This document shows, piece by piece, positions 1-6,712 of a stretch of DNA of 40,828 bases. Made by a program: the position numbers and the translations under genes. The stretch covers positions 1 to 40,828 of the IMG/VR virus record IMGVR_UViG_3300046454_000245; one strand, written 5' to 3'. The stretch comes from a virus. Below the pieces are notes generated by a model, which had not been told where the DNA came from, made no database searches, and was given only the letters and a program-made list of their open reading frames with translations. Position 1 is the stretch's first letter; every line of letters starts with the position of its first letter.

Positions 1-4
1 GAAA

Positions 5-69
5 GGGGCGACTCTTCGATGGAACCCTCGATACATCTCAGAATGGACTCGATCCCGTTGAGTCGCCCC
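5..69. repeat. 10-bp inverted repeat upstream of the DNA polymerase
   Basis: GGGGCGACTC at 5-14 is perfectly complementary to GAGTCGCCCC at 60-69, with 45 bases between. It lies in the leader just before the polymerase ribosome binding site (AGGAGG at 81-86). If the window is circular it also overlaps the 3' end of the CCA-adding enzyme frame, whose stop would be TGA 59-61. It could be an RNA hairpin for transcript processing or attenuation. No T-tract follows, so an intrinsic terminator is unlikely. Confidence 0.6.
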
Positions 70-91
70 GCCTACCCCACAGGAGGACCCA

Positions 92-2593
92 GTGAGCAAT
101 GCACGTGGTAGAGTAGACGCACCACTTCTGGTCACCATGATCGCCGAGCCCAGCGAGGGCATGGAGGCTTGGTTCTGGAAGGTTGTCCAAGACGAGTGTG
201 GTATCTCGAAGCTCGACACTCGCATCGTCTTCCTGATCGACGAGCCCCCCGCGAATAGTGGTGGCCGCCCGTCGAAGGCTCAGGTCCGGGCTGCGTGGCC
301 GCGCTTCTCTCAGGAGATCGCAGAGTCCCGCCCGAAGGTCGTGCTCGCACTACAGGGCGACACGCTGTACCCACTCACCGGTATCACGCAGACGATCCTC
401 GACGCACGCGGTTACGTGCTCGACAAGGAGTTCTTCCACTCGATCACGACCGAGTCGTGGGTGAAGGTTGGCGAGTACAAGAACAAGGGCAACGGGCACC
501 TGAAAGGTGACCCGAAGTTCGGCTGGCAGAAGACCACACTCCTCGGCGGTCTTCTCGGCACCGACTTCACTGGCGTCGTGATCCCCAGCTACGGCCTCGA
601 CCACATCCGCATGGAACAGTTCGCGGTGCGCCCCGCGTTCAAGGAAGACGTGAAGCGGTGCAAGCGGGCGATCGACGGCGGCCTGTATATGCTGGACGAC
701 CGGCTGGAGCGCGATGGCTTCTACACCGAGTTCACGGTCAAGCGGTTCGGCCGCAACCTGACACTCCACTCGGTCAACGACCTGCACGAGCACGTGTGGG
801 GCGACGTGATCGCCATCGACATCGAGACACACGGCGTGGGCAACGAGGTCATCGACCTCGTGTCCTTCAGTGATGGCAAGTGCACCGCTTCGCTGGAGTG
901 GACGACCGAGACGAGGGACTTCGTCCAGTGGCTGTTCGATCTCCCGGGGAGGTACTATGCTGTACACAACAGCCCATTTGACATTCCCCGCCTCATCGCG
1001 AACGGAGTACGAATCTCCGACGCCGTACTTGACCACCGACTGGTGGATACTATGTTCGGTGCTGTCGTTCTCCAGCCCGACCTTCACAAGTCCTTGGCCC
1101 GTGCGATCACCATCTACCACGACCTGAAGCCGTGGAAGGGCCAGAAGGGTTCCATGTGGTCGGAACTGAGCAAGGCCGACCCGCGCTTCTACTCGGCGAA
1201 GGACGCCTTCGTCACCGCATGGCTGGCGATCAGCATCATCACAGTCATGAAGAACCTTGGTTGCTGGAACCTGTTCATGGGCGAGGGCGACCACCCGGGA
1301 CCCGGCGTGTGCGCCACGATCCGCGAACTGACGACCCTGAACCGTGGCGGCATCCGTGTGGACAGACCGTATGCCGAGAAGTTCGTCGGGCGGCTGGAGC
1401 GCAAGCAGCACCGGCTGGAGCAGATATGGGGGCGTCACTTCCCCGGCACCAATCCCGGCTCGACACAGCAGTTACAGGACCTGATGTACGGTGAGTGGGG
1501 CCTGCCGGTCCAGCGCACCAAGTCCAAGGAAGCCGGGGCGACGACAGACGAACTCGCCCTCGTGCGGCTCCAGCACTACGTGGCGAGTGACTACGCCCGC
1601 AAGCACCATCCCGGTCCGTGGACCGAGGACTCCCGGTGCACCGAGCGGTTCTTCGATCTCGTACTCCAGTTGCGATCGTGTGGCAAACTGATCGGCACCT
1701 ACGTCCAGCCCGCCGCGATGAACGCGGAGTGCTGGGTTCACCCGTCGTACATGCCGGTGTCGAAGGACGACGAGCACGAGAAGAAGCCGACCGGCCTCGG
1801 GCTGGAGACCGCGAAGGGCACGACGTGCACCGGGCGGCTCGCCACCTATGGGCCGAACATCCAGAACCAACCGAAGAAGGTGCGCGGCCTGTACGTGCCG
1901 GACACCGCCGACATGACGTTCATCCAAGCGGACTACAAGAGCGCGGAACTGTTCGTGATGGCATGGATGGCTGGCGACGACCGTCTCATGGACGACCTGA
2001 TGTCTGGCGACATGCACAGCCGCAACGCTGTGCGGTTCAACACCTCACGCAAGACCGCGAAGAACATCACGTACGCCGGTCAGTACCTTGCTGGTGCTGC
2101 GAAGGTGAGCGAGATGCTTCTGGAACAGGAGCACCAGTATGTGCCAGTGGAGGAGTGTAAGCGAATCCTCGCGGAGATCGCCAAGTACTACTTCAAGACT
2201 CACGCATACAAGATGCACCTCGTCGCCCTGTGCGAGTCCAAGAAGTACATCAAGAACGCCTTTGGCCGAATCCGTTTCTTCCATGCTGGCAACGCACCAG
2301 CGGCTGTGGATTTCATCCCTCAGAGCACCGTGGCGGATGTCCTTTGGTGCGTCCTTAGCGAAGTGGCGAAGATGGCGCGGACGTTCGGGGGGCGCATGAC
2401 GACCACCGTGCATGACTCGATCCTGATCCAAGTCCCCAGCCAGCACGCGAGGGCAGCAGCGGCAGAGATGAAGCGCATCATGGAGCGGAAGTTCGACATC
2501 GTGAAGCCGGGCTTCTATATCCCCGTCGAAGTCGAAATGGCCGAACCGGGCATGTCGTGGGGAGACGTTGAGCCCCTGAAGTTGGCGGCCTGA
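92..2593 (+). CDS. Family A DNA polymerase with 3'-5' exonuclease and N-terminal UDG-like domain
   Basis: Replicative DNA polymerase of 833 aa. The start is GTG at 92, five bases after AGGAGG. Residues about 10-200 resemble the uracil-DNA glycosylase fold of families 4/5 (RPKVVLALQG...LTG at 80-97, then RG, then VIPSYGLDHIR at 163-173), but the usual GExPG catalytic loop is not recognisable, so this domain may be inactive. The proofreading domain follows: DIET (D243, E245), HNSPFD (292-297) and Y368...D371. The polymerase domain has the TGRLATYGPNIQNQP block (580-594), motif A DYKSAEL (D614, E619), motif B R653-K657-Y661 and motif C HD (774-775). All catalytic residues appear intact. The stop overlaps the next start (TGATG). 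Family assignment is secure; the N-terminal domain call is inference from pattern. Confidence 0.95.
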   Translation: MSNARGRVDAPLLVTMIAEPSEGMEAWFWKVVQDECGISKLDTRIVFLIDEPPANSGGRPSKAQVRAAWPRFSQEIAESRPKVVLALQGDTLYPLTGITQTILDARGYVLDKEFFHSITTESWVKVGEYKNKGNGHLKGDPKFGWQKTTLLGGLLGTDFTGVVIPSYGLDHIRMEQFAVRPAFKEDVKRCKRAIDGGLYMLDDRLERDGFYTEFTVKRFGRNLTLHSVNDLHEHVWGDVIAIDIETHGVGNEVIDLVSFSDGKCTASLEWTTETRDFVQWLFDLPGRYYAVHNSPFDIPRLIANGVRISDAVLDHRLVDTMFGAVVLQPDLHKSLARAITIYHDLKPWKGQKGSMWSELSKADPRFYSAKDAFVTAWLAISIITVMKNLGCWNLFMGEGDHPGPGVCATIRELTTLNRGGIRVDRPYAEKFVGRLERKQHRLEQIWGRHFPGTNPGSTQQLQDLMYGEWGLPVQRTKSKEAGATTDELALVRLQHYVASDYARKHHPGPWTEDSRCTERFFDLVLQLRSCGKLIGTYVQPAAMNAECWVHPSYMPVSKDDEHEKKPTGLGLETAKGTTCTGRLATYGPNIQNQPKKVRGLYVPDTADMTFIQADYKSAELFVMAWMAGDDRLMDDLMSGDMHSRNAVRFNTSRKTAKNITYAGQYLAGAAKVSEMLLEQEHQYVPVEECKRILAEIAKYYFKTHAYKMHLVALCESKKYIKNAFGRIRFFHAGNAPAAVDFIPQSTVADVLWCVLSEVAKMARTFGGRMTTTVHDSILIQVPSQHARAAAAEMKRIMERKFDIVKPGFYIPVEVEMAEPGMSWGDVEPLKLAA

Positions 2594-3564
2594 TGGGACT
2601 CCGGAAGAAGATCAAGTCAGTAGCATCACAGGCCAGCGAGTACTTCGCCCCTCTCGGGGGCATGTTCGGTACGTTCTGGCTGGGTGACGTACGGAAGGTT
2701 AGCTTCAACGCGAAACCGAAGATAGTGGAGTACGTACCCACTCACACGTTCCCTCCGTGTACAAAGTGCGGGTACGTGTTCAAGTTGGGGGAGATCGGAC
2801 ACACGTGCCTTCCCCCTGTGACCCGGCAGGAGATGCTCGACTGGTGGAACGACTACTGGGACCAACATGAAGAGAGGATCATACCAATGGGTGATACGAC
2901 AAGACCGCAGCAGGACCCGAAGCCGGGCAAGACCTCGGTGACGGACCTCGTGCTTGCGGACATTCAGGAGCGCAGGCAGCAGGGTGTCGCCAAGTACGGC
3001 ACTGAGTTGAAGACTGAGAATGGGCGCGATCCACTCGTGGACCTCTATCAGGAACTCCTCGACGCGGTGATGTACGTGCGGCAGGCGATCGAGGAGCGGC
3101 AGACTCAGCCGACTCAGGAGGAGATCGTCCAGAAGCAGATACGCGAGGGTGGTGATCTGAAGGAGACACTGGAGCAGTTGGACCTGTTCGAGCCGAAGCC
3201 GATGTGGATCACGAATAAGAAAGTCCAGTACCACATACCCATTGTGGAGAGCGTCGCACAAGAGGCTCACCGCCTCGTGCTGGGTGACCGGGGTGCCGCG
3301 TACGGCCATCCGATCTTCGACATGACGCGGAGCGCGGACATGCTGACGGCGCTCCTCCGCAACAAGCTGAAGCCGGGTGCACGGCTGGAGGCCGAGGACA
3401 TCGGGCAGGCGATGATCTGCGTGAAGCAGTCCCGGCACCGGAACGCACCGAAGCGTGACAACAACACTGACACGGCGGGCTACGCTCTGACGCTGGAGAT
3501 GATCGCCGAGTGGCGTAGGGCCAACCCCGGGGTGGACCCGCGCGATGTCTTCCCTTCTGTGTGA
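2593..3564 (+). CDS. Zinc-knuckle / MazG-like / DUF6378 fusion protein
   Basis: A 323-aa protein that appears to be three modules. Residues 50-75 hold CxxC...HxC (C56, C59, H70, C72), a likely zinc site. Residues 115-170 look like an all-alpha MazG-type nucleotide pyrophosphohydrolase (KYGTELKTENGRDPLVDLYQELLDAVMY region). Residues 215-308 resemble the phage DUF6378 domain (AYGHP, then EDIGQAMICVKQSR, then DTAGYALTL). A possible role is housecleaning of non-canonical nucleotides next to the polymerase. An in-frame ATG at 2887 preceded by GAGAGG could give a shorter product lacking the zinc knuckle. It is translationally coupled to the polymerase stop. Domain names are from memory of the families; the enzymatic activity is inferred. 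Confidence 0.75.
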   Translation: MGLRKKIKSVASQASEYFAPLGGMFGTFWLGDVRKVSFNAKPKIVEYVPTHTFPPCTKCGYVFKLGEIGHTCLPPVTRQEMLDWWNDYWDQHEERIIPMGDTTRPQQDPKPGKTSVTDLVLADIQERRQQGVAKYGTELKTENGRDPLVDLYQELLDAVMYVRQAIEERQTQPTQEEIVQKQIREGGDLKETLEQLDLFEPKPMWITNKKVQYHIPIVESVAQEAHRLVLGDRGAAYGHPIFDMTRSADMLTALLRNKLKPGARLEAEDIGQAMICVKQSRHRNAPKRDNNTDTAGYALTLEMIAEWRRANPGVDPRDVFPSV

Positions 3565-3976
3565 GGCGTGCGAGCGGCGGCCTCGTGAACTGGGTATCCG
3601 CTGCGTCGCGTGTTACGTAACCCGGAAAGCCTCGCGAGTGCAGATTCCCATGGCTCCCCCTCCCACCCTTCGCTCGCGTGTCTGGTGGAAGGATCATGAG
3701 GATCAGTTCATCAAGGCCCTCGCGGGGCGTGTGCTTGCGATCAAGGCGGGGCTCGAACCCGGACCGGTCGAGGAACTGCTTGACATCTTCTACCATGGTC
3801 AGCATACTCCGTGGCGGAAGAAGGGTGCACCGAAGACCGCCGATGCGGTTGTGTTGAAGTTGATCAGCGATGCAGACAAGCTCGCGAGGGAGGCACAGAA
3901 TGGCAACAGTGTCAGTGACGTACGCAGCGAGGAAGACCGGGGAGACGTGGGAAGCGGCCCTGATCAAGGACGGTAG
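3545..3976 (+). CDS. Small zinc-ribbon protein, hypothetical
   Basis: A 143-aa protein with an N-terminal treble-clef or ribbon pattern C6xxC9...C20xxC23 (LCEAC, RCVAC), followed by a mostly helical body and an acidic, glycine-rich tail. The start lies inside the preceding gene (20-base overlap), consistent with coupled translation. The tail overlaps the next gene in another frame from 3900. It is probably a nucleic-acid-binding accessory of the replication cluster, but no specific family is recognised. Confidence 0.6.
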   Translation: MSSLLCEACERRPRELGIRCVACYVTRKASRVQIPMAPPPTLRSRVWWKDHEDQFIKALAGRVLAIKAGLEPGPVEELLDIFYHGQHTPWRKKGAPKTADAVVLKLISDADKLAREAQNGNSVSDVRSEEDRGDVGSGPDQGR

Positions 3977-4112
3977 GTTCTTCCGCGCATTCAGTGGGAA
4001 GACGCTGGAAGAGGCCATCGGACAGTCGATGATGGGTTGGCTGGAGGTCCCGCGCAACGAGGGCACGGAGATCGGGGTCTCCATCTCGATCAACGAACCC
4101 GATGCCAACTGA
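3900..4112 (+). CDS. Small hypothetical protein (70 aa)
   Basis: The chosen start is ATG 3900, six bases after AGGGAGG; a further in-frame ATG 30 bases upstream has no comparable site. The product begins MATVSVTYAARKTGETWEAA and reads as a short beta-rich protein with a GKTLEEAIGQ helix, resembling small HicB-like or type-2 phage modulators in general shape only. It overlaps the preceding gene by 77 bases and the lysozyme gene by 11 bases, as expected of a tightly coupled phage operon. Function unknown. Confidence 0.6.
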   Translation: MATVSVTYAARKTGETWEAALIKDGRFFRAFSGKTLEEAIGQSMMGWLEVPRNEGTEIGVSISINEPDAN

Positions 4113-4560
4113 TCTCGAACGGGACCTGATGCGGGACGAGGGCTACCGCTACTCGGCATATCGCGACAGCGTCGGTATCTGGACGATCGGTGTCGGACAT
4201 GAGTTGGGAGCGGGGACACTTCCCCGGATGTCCACGATCACGGAGGACGAGATCGCGGCTCTGCTCCGGTACGACATCGATCAGGCCACGAGTCGGGCGC
4301 GCTCGTACTTCCCGAACTGGGTGCTGATCGACCTGACTCGGCAGGACGCGCTCGTGAACATGGCCTTCAATCTCGGCAACCGGTTCGGCGCGTTCACCAA
4401 GATGCACGCGGCGATCAACCGAGCGATGAGCCACCTCGACAACGAGCAGGACTGGCTCGACGCGGGTCGTGAGATGCGGAACAGTGTATGGGCGAACCAA
4501 GTGGGACCGAGAGCCGTCCGGTTGCAACACATGATCGAGACGGGAGAGAGGATGTCATGA
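4102..4560 (+). CDS. Endolysin, T4-type lysozyme (GH24)
   Basis: A 152-aa muramidase cleaving peptidoglycan at the end of infection. The catalytic triad arrangement of T4 lysozyme is visible: E13 in RDEGYR, D22 in YRDS and T28 in WTIGVGH. The conserved QDALVNMAFNLG segment (T4 RxALINMVFQMG region) and the GREMRNSVWANQVGPRA C-terminal segment are also present. Length is close to that of T4 lysozyme (164 aa). There is no signal peptide, so a holin is needed. The only convincing holin gene lies on the opposite strand at 6,290-6,712, so the lysis functions are split between the two arms. The ribosome binding site is weak; coupling to the preceding gene is likely. Confidence 0.93.
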   Translation: MPTDLERDLMRDEGYRYSAYRDSVGIWTIGVGHELGAGTLPRMSTITEDEIAALLRYDIDQATSRARSYFPNWVLIDLTRQDALVNMAFNLGNRFGAFTKMHAAINRAMSHLDNEQDWLDAGREMRNSVWANQVGPRAVRLQHMIETGERMS

Positions 4561-4709
4561 CACCACGTGAAGCGGCAGTTCTGTTGTGCAATGCGGCGTA
4601 CTGGGAAGACACCAGTGGCCGGAAGACGATGAAGGAGCAGGCGGCCCTGTGGCAGAACCTGATTCAGGCATTCCAGATCGAGCGCGACGAGTTCGGGTTC
4701 TGGCGATGA
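4557..4709 (+). CDS. Small hypothetical protein after the lysozyme (50 aa)
   Basis: The start is ATG 4557, overlapping the lysozyme stop as ATGA, with GAGAGG five bases upstream. The product starts MTPREAAVLLCNAAYWEDTS and is a soluble-looking helical peptide with no membrane segment, so it is not a holin. The stop overlaps the next gene, again as ATGA. Function unknown. Confidence 0.65.
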   Translation: MTPREAAVLLCNAAYWEDTSGRKTMKEQAALWQNLIQAFQIERDEFGFWR

Positions 4710-4801
4710 GCATGGGACAGTTGATGCAGAATGCCGGAGCAGGCTACGCCGCCGCACTCGCTCTGATCCACGCCGCCGTCATGGTCTGGAAGCACCGCTG
4801 A
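4706..4801 (+). CDS. 31-aa predicted single-pass membrane peptide
   Basis: A very short gene with ATG 4706 overlapping the previous stop and a TGATG overlap with the exonuclease start. Residues about 11-27 (AGAGYAAALALIHAAVMVW) form one hydrophobic helix ending in KHR. Its position directly after the lysozyme cassette makes a lysis role (mini-holin or antiholin) conceivable, but the call rests only on position and hydrophobicity. Confidence 0.5.
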   Translation: MSMGQLMQNAGAGYAAALALIHAAVMVWKHR

Positions 4802-5424
4802 TGTACAACAAGGAAAAGCTGCTAGTCATCGATACCGAGACGGGTGGACTAGACCCGACGCAGCATTCGATCCTCTCCCTCGGCGCGGTCGTGTACGGCG
4901 TTGGTGGGCACATCGAGGATGAGTTGTACATCCAGATCGCCGAGCCCAACATCGTCGCGACACCCGCCGCCCTCAAGGTGAACGGGATCGACCTGACAAC
5001 GTGGGTGGGAGATGATCCGCTCCAAGCGGTGGTCTACCTGAAGAACTGGTTGCAGAAGAACTGGATTCGCAAACCTGTGGGACTTGCCGGTCACAATGTC
5101 GCGTCGTTTGACGTGGGCTTCGTCAAGCGGCTGTTCGCACTGGCGGGTGAGGACTACAGCAAGGTATTCCACTACAGGATGTTGGACACGATGACGCTGG
5201 CCTACGCACTCGACCTTGCTGGTCGGTTACCGGGCCTGCGCTCGCGAGGGCTGGACGCCTTGTGCCAGCGGTTCGGGATCGTCATCCGCAAGGGTGAGGC
5301 TCACAACGCGCTGGAGGATGCACGTGCCACCGCACAGTTGCTGACGCGACTGATGGACATGATCCGCGACCCGAGTCGTCAGGCTCCGGACGCTCCTGAA
5401 GCACCCATCGAAGAGAAGGAGTAA
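4801..5424 (+). CDS. DnaQ-like DEDDh 3'-5' exonuclease
   Basis: A 207-aa exonuclease of the DnaQ/RNase T superfamily. The full catalytic set is visible: D11 and E13 in VIDTETGG, D104 in GHNVASFD (98-104), and H168 and D173 in AHNALEDARAT. The C-terminal 18 residues are proline- and acid-rich. It could remove 3' ends of DNA or RNA. Because the same arm carries tRNA-like RNAs and a CCA-adding enzyme, an RNase T/D-like trimming role is possible, but a DNA repair role is equally so. The polymerase already has its own DEDDy proofreading domain. Confidence 0.88.
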   Translation: MYNKEKLLVIDTETGGLDPTQHSILSLGAVVYGVGGHIEDELYIQIAEPNIVATPAALKVNGIDLTTWVGDDPLQAVVYLKNWLQKNWIRKPVGLAGHNVASFDVGFVKRLFALAGEDYSKVFHYRMLDTMTLAYALDLAGRLPGLRSRGLDALCQRFGIVIRKGEAHNALEDARATAQLLTRLMDMIRDPSRQAPDAPEAPIEEKE

Positions 5425-5428
5425 CACC

Positions 5429-5665
5429 ATGGCGATCAACACCCTGTCTGTCGGCAGTATCTTCCTCATCGCTGTCCTCTACATCCCGACCGAGGCCGAG
5501 CGCATCTCGGGCGCGAAGAAGTCCGTGCTCGTGCAGCCGCAGTTCGTGCTGGCCGACGACGCTCAGGCGGCGAGCAACAAGGCGATCATGCTGGCGGCTG
5601 TGTCGGGTGGCAGCACCGCGCCGGACCCGGACCGCTGTGAGGTGCTCGTTACCAAGCCCTTTTGA
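5429..5665 (+). CDS. Hypothetical protein (78 aa)
   Basis: A strong ribosome binding site (GAAGGAG, seven bases before the ATG) precedes MAINTLSVGSIFLIAVLYIP. The start is hydrophobic (residues 8-19) but too short and too polar around it for a clear membrane anchor. The rest is alanine-rich with an acidic patch (VLADDAQAAS). No family recognised. It sits near the end of the rightward operon. Confidence 0.6.
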   Translation: MAINTLSVGSIFLIAVLYIPTEAERISGAKKSVLVQPQFVLADDAQAASNKAIMLAAVSGGSTAPDPDRCEVLVTKPF

Positions 5666-5672
5666 TTCGGGG

Positions 5673-5939
5673 ATGAAGTGGCCGAAGTACGAATGGTATT
5701 GGGAGAGTGCTCTGCCCTTCGAACTCAAGCCCCCGACTCAAGCGCGACAAATGGTACCCGGTGGCACGGCTGCCCCGAAGCCCGAGATTCTCCCCCCGGG
5801 CGTACCAACCAAGCCACAACAGCCTGAGACACCATCCATGGGTGAGATTCTACTCCGTGGCAACGGTGGCACAGACCTGATGTTCATGTGGCCGACGATG
5901 GACCTACCAACGACGAAGCCCAAGTTCGGTAGGTACTAG
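5673..5939 (+). CDS. Proline-rich hypothetical protein (88 aa)
   Basis: The start at ATG 5673 (MKWPKYEWYWE) is chosen because the upstream in-frame extension overlaps the preceding gene and has an arginine-rich, non-coding look. The ribosome binding site is weak (GGGG directly before the ATG). The product is tryptophan-rich at the N terminus, proline-rich in the middle (residues about 15-50) and ends in KFGRY. It is the last protein gene before the tRNA-like RNA. Function unknown. Confidence 0.5.
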   Translation: MKWPKYEWYWESALPFELKPPTQARQMVPGGTAAPKPEILPPGVPTKPQQPETPSMGEILLRGNGGTDLMFMWPTMDLPTTKPKFGRY

Positions 5940-5940
5940 A

Positions 5941-6056
5941 GCGAGCAGAGGTGTGGGTTCGAATCCCACCACTGGGTTGCTCCTGACTAGGGCTGATGGA
6001 GAGTGCCCTGATAGAGGACATCCCAGTGTAGTGTCAACTGGATAGCAACGCTGCCA
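5941..6056 (+). tRNA. Candidate circularly permuted tRNA (3' half before 5' half)
   Basis: The upstream part is a tRNA 3' half: GCAG (5945-5948), a 4-nt variable loop AGGT, a T stem GTGGG (5953-5957), T loop TTCGAAT (5958-5964), CCCAC (5965-5969) and acceptor CACTGGG (5970-5976). After a 45-base spacer comes a 5' half: CCCAGTG (6022-6028), perfectly complementary to the acceptor 3' strand, then TA (positions 8-9), G10, a canonical D-loop AACTGGATA (6036-6044), and CTGC (6051-6054), which pairs with GCAG. The spacer folds on itself (AGGGC 5989-5993 with GCCCT 6005-6009; TCCT with AGGA). No CCA is encoded. The D stem pairs poorly and the anticodon cannot be assigned, so it may be degenerate. 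It lies between the last rightward gene and the terminator. Confidence 0.55.
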
Positions 6057-6058
6057 GA

Positions 6059-6107
6059 AAAACGAAAGGCCCGGCCCCCAGCGATGGGAGTCGGGCCTTT
6101 TTCGTTT
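6059..6107. terminator. Bidirectional intrinsic terminator between convergent arms
   Basis: GGCCCG (6068-6073) pairs with CGGGCC (6092-6097), extended by AAA/TTT. The inner stem CCCA-GCGA-TGGG (6077-6088) is closed by a GNRA loop. It is flanked by AAACGAAA on the left and TTTTTCGTTT on the right, so a U-rich tail follows the hairpin on both strands. It separates the rightward operon and its tRNA-like RNA from the end of the leftward late operon. Confidence 0.9.
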
Positions 6108-6112
6108 GTACG

Positions 6113-6280
6113 TTACGGCTTGATCGCGGGGTTCTCACCCAGCTTCACCGCATCCTTCTGCGCCATCCGACGCTGCACGAGCACCGCCGAGAGTGCGAAG
6201 CCTGCCCCGAAGAACAGACCGTTGAGTGAAGCCGCAGCCGCACTCACAACCAACTGAACAGCCATCAGGAAGACTTGCAT
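6113..6280 (-). CDS. 55-aa predicted membrane protein, last gene of the leftward operon
   Basis: ATG at 6280, five bases after GGAGG; stop TAA at 6113-6115. Residues about 3-35 are almost wholly hydrophobic or small (MAVQLVVSAAAASLN then GLFFGAGFALSAVLV), giving one or two membrane helices, followed by a basic and polar tail (QRRMAQKDAVK). It is adjacent to the 3TM holin gene, so a holin, antiholin or pinholin partner role is plausible. Confidence 0.7.
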   Translation of the reverse strand: MQVFLMAVQLVVSAAAASLNGLFFGAGFALSAVLVQRRMAQKDAVKLGENPAIKP

Positions 6281-6289
6281 GTGAACCTC

Positions 6290-6712
6290 CTAGTGATTAC
6301 CCTGCGCGCCCTGCACCTTCTCGTAGGTGCGGAGCCCGGCCATGCCAAGCATCGCCATCAGGATCGGTGAGAGAGTGGTCAGATCGACCACGGGTGCGAC
6401 GAACGGCTTGCCATGGAACACGCCGACGAGGGAGATGACGAGTGCGACTGCCGGGCTCGCGACGTACGCCATTGCGAGGCCCGCACCACAGACCCAGCCG
6501 ACAGCGGGTCGCCAGCCAGCGATGAGGAGGTTCGGGTTCGCGGCTTCGATGGCGTTGATGTTCGCCTGCTGCGCCATGGCCGCGAGGTCCCCACTCTGCT
6601 GCATCTGTGCAAGCTGCTGGATCGCCTCGGCCTTCGCCTTCGGGTCGGGGATGAACCGCTCGATGACGGCCTTGCCAAAGTCTAGGACACTACTGAGGGG
6701 GTCGAGAGCCAC
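6290..6712 (-). CDS. Holin, 3TM type (HOL3TM-like)
   Basis: A 140-aa protein starting at GTG 6712 after AGGAG. It has an amphipathic N-terminal half (residues 15-55), then NPNLLIAGWRPAVGWVCGAG, the signature stretch of the three-transmembrane holin family also found in gene transfer agents. Membrane segments lie at about 62-80, 86-102 and 113-128, with TYEK near the C terminus. It should permeabilise the inner membrane to release the lysozyme encoded on the opposite strand at 4,102-4,560. Stop TAG 6290-6292. Confidence 0.85.
   Translation of the reverse strand: MALDPLSSVLDFGKAVIERFIPDPKAKAEAIQQLAQMQQSGDLAAMAQQANINAIEAANPNLLIAGWRPAVGWVCGAGLAMAYVASPAVALVISLVGVFHGKPFVAPVVDLTTLSPILMAMLGMAGLRTYEKVQGAQGNH

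Noticed and set aside
5-69. Third tRNA-like RNA at the window start
   Set aside because: The ends pair like an acceptor stem but the 45-base interior gives no clear D, anticodon or T arm; kept only as an inverted repeat.
350-1438. 362-codon open frame opposite the polymerase gene
   Set aside because: Lies wholly across conserved exonuclease and polymerase coding sequence on the other strand.
5941-5982. attP core derived from a tRNA 3' end
   Set aside because: T-arm and acceptor sequence is typical of attP, but there is no integrase or other lysogeny gene, and the matching 5' half with a full 7-bp acceptor complement would not be expected in an attP.
5916-5982. Ordinary tRNA using the sequence just upstream as 5' half
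   Set aside because: CCCAAGT at about 5920 pairs imperfectly with the acceptor and leaves too few bases for D and anticodon arms.
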